NCBI GenBank assembly: GCA_002706615.1
Contig: PALS01000004.1
Span: 1-6,330, forward strand
Direction of reading: 5' to 3'
Source of the DNA: Methanobacteriota archaeon
GTDB lineage: Archaea > Thermoplasmatota > Poseidoniia > Poseidoniales > Poseidoniaceae
Length of the DNA stretch: 6,330 bases
In this document: piece by piece, positions 5,224 through 6,330 of the stretch
Layout of the letters: each line of letters starts with the position of its first letter
Position numbering within the stretch: position 1 is the first letter of the stretch
Translations under genes and position numbers: made by a program
The notes under the pieces: generated by a model
Told to the model about the DNA's origin: nothing
The model's database searches: none
What the model saw: only the letters and a program-made list of their open reading frames with translations

Positions 5224-6330
5224 TCAGAATCTCGGGTCTAGTTCATTGAAGATTGCAACAACCTCGTGATGGTTATGAACTTTGGAATTGAACATATCAG
5301 GAATCTTACCAATTCCTGCTGGAGGAACTAGCATTCCTTGGAAATTACGCATTAGTGGACCTCCGTTACGAGTAAATCCAAGCATCATTCTCAAAGAAAC
5401 TCCATTCATGATATTGGAGCCAAGGCCCAGTGGGCCCAGAACTTGTCGATATAGCGTGGTTTCGTTAACATTACCAGACATCTTAACAGATCTTGAATAA
5501 GAACGTACCATTCTTCCGGTCTTTCCAGCGAATTTGTATTCTGAAAGTAATCTTGCACGTGCAGCATACATTGCATCTGCAGCTTGTGCCCCGTCTATAC
5601 CATGACGATAGATTGAAGAAATATCTGCTTCATTCCAGATTCCACCCTTTCCTTGCATCAAATCATACATGCTCTTGACATGCTTTTCGCTAGAACGTGG
5701 GTCTTGTGACCGAACCCAACGTTGTAATCCCAAACCCGGTCCGTGATATTCATCGTCGATCTGATAGGTATCTGACATAGCATTGACCATTTGTAGACTT
5801 CCTACGTCTGCAAGACAGTGTAATTCTGTAGCCTTTGCTGATTCCATTACTCCCATAGCAGCGCCACTTGTAAGCCTCTCACCTTGGCGAGGGTCTGCCA
5901 CTAACCAAGGCTTAGATTGAGCACGGTTACGGTCGAATCGGTCATAGGAAACCATGAGGTCTTTGACAACTTCATATCCTGGTAGTGGCTCGATTGTTAA
6001 TTCATCCCCATCGGAAACTAAATCAGAAATTCTAACCATATCTGATGCGACTACTTGCTTATTTGCTCTAACTCCTGTTAGATGATTGGTACCTGCAACT
6101 CCACTTCTCCTAAATGTGAGTGAACCATCTATTTCCCGCTGTACTGTTGAAAGCGCATCGAGAACGGTTGCATGACCTGGTAGAACGCATGCTACGACAT
6201 CATATCCAGATTGTGCCTTTATTGGGTCGTAACGGAAAATTTTCATTGTTATTGACATTTCAGGGAGAACGATTGTTCCTGGTGTAAAGTCGCCATCGTC
6301 TGCAACTTCTTCGTCTCCTGCGCCATATGA
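5224..6330 (-). CDS. SdhB/FrdB-like iron-sulfur subunit homologue with cluster ligands lost (5' end uncertain)
   Basis: This is homologous to the iron-sulfur subunit of succinate dehydrogenase/fumarate reductase. Counting from the ATG at 6258 (344 aa), the ferredoxin-like domain is plain: KIFRYDP (6-12), TVLDAL (31-36), DGSLTFRRS (44-52), LTIEPLPGYEVVKDL (87-101), KPWL (116-119). Yet the [2Fe-2S] loop that should be CxxxxCxxC has G53, N58 and T61, and the fourth ligand is S72. In the second domain, ELHCLADVGSLQMVNAMSD (145-163) replaces the usual run of four cysteines with only C148. The HGP and GIW framework (172-174, 206-208) continues into a region (209-221) with none of the CxxCxxCxxxCP ligands. 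A tail of about 100 residues (242-344) goes beyond normal SdhB, with a faint HdrC-like look (SGNVNE, LRMMLG). The frame stays open for 24 more codons to the window edge, with GNN-rich codons and many Asp/Glu; with no SD before 6258, I favour a start outside the window. ATGs at 6258 or 6246 are alternatives. Confidence 0.82.
   Translation of the reverse strand, partial: SYGAGDEEVADDGDFTPGTIVLPEMSITMKIFRYDPIKAQSGYDVVACVLPGHATVLDALSTVQREIDGSLTFRRSGVAGTNHLTGVRANKQVVASDMVRISDLVSDGDELTIEPLPGYEVVKDLMVSYDRFDRNRAQSKPWLVADPRQGERLTSGAAMGVMESAKATELHCLADVGSLQMVNAMSDTYQIDDEYHGPGLGLQRWVRSQDPRSSEKHVKSMYDLMQGKGGIWNEADISSIYRHGIDGAQAADAMYAARARLLSEYKFAGKTGRMVRSYSRSVKMSGNVNETTLYRQVLGPLGLGSNIMNGVSLRMMLGFTRNGGPLMRNFQGMLVPPAGIGKIPDMFNSKVHNHHEVVAIFNELDPRF

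Noticed and set aside
4599..5678. Short plus-strand open frames opposite the HdrB-like and SdhB-like genes
   Set aside because: They are antisense to coding regions with clear family homology, and their products have no recognisable features.
4354..6258. The SdhB-like and HdrB-like genes as pseudogenes or sequencing artefacts
   Set aside because: Both frames are open over their full lengths, framework residues are preserved, and the replaced cysteines are not single-base changes in a row but varied residues (G, N, T, S, A, P), as expected from long selected divergence.

Overview
The window looks like a mesophilic euryarchaeal chromosome. Ribosomal proteins uL3 and uL4 are of the archaeal/eukaryotic type, and the helicase gene is Hef, a helicase-nuclease typical of Euryarchaeota. 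A marine Thermoplasmatota lineage (Poseidoniia, 'Marine Group II/III') would fit the moderate-to-low GC and tight gene packing, but that placement is inference.

Layout. Positions 1-1447 (minus strand) hold the head of a ribosomal protein operon: rpl3 is complete, and rpl4 follows 2 nt later and runs off the left edge. Positions 1448-1782 form a divergent intergenic stretch. Most of it (about 1474-1701) is richer in GC than the genes around it and contains several self-complementary helices. It is either a long structured leader of the ribosomal operon or an unidentified small RNA. Positions 1783-4353 (plus strand) hold a full-length Hef, with an SF2 helicase, an XPF-type nuclease and a tandem HhH tail. 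A PCNA-binding-like motif sits in its linker. Positions 4354-6330 (minus strand) hold two tandem genes 9 nt apart. The upstream one is homologous to the iron-sulfur subunit of succinate dehydrogenase/fumarate reductase (SdhB). The downstream one is homologous to the CCG-domain subunit HdrB/SdhE. The Hef stop and the HdrB-like stop directly abut.

The most unusual content is the SdhB-like/HdrB-like pair. Both keep the framework residues of their families over an uninterrupted reading frame, yet nearly every cysteine that would hold an iron-sulfur cluster is replaced. In the SdhB-like protein all four [2Fe-2S] ligands are gone, along with almost all ligands of the other two clusters. In the HdrB-like protein about 8 of 10 CCG cysteines are gone. 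Cysteine is not avoided in Hef or uL3, so this is specific to the pair. The simplest reading is a co-evolved, cluster-free 'pseudo-Sdh' module whose two subunits still bind each other but no longer carry electrons. Its function cannot be read from the sequence. The reading frame of the SdhB-like gene also stays open to the right edge, so its true N-terminus may lie outside the window.
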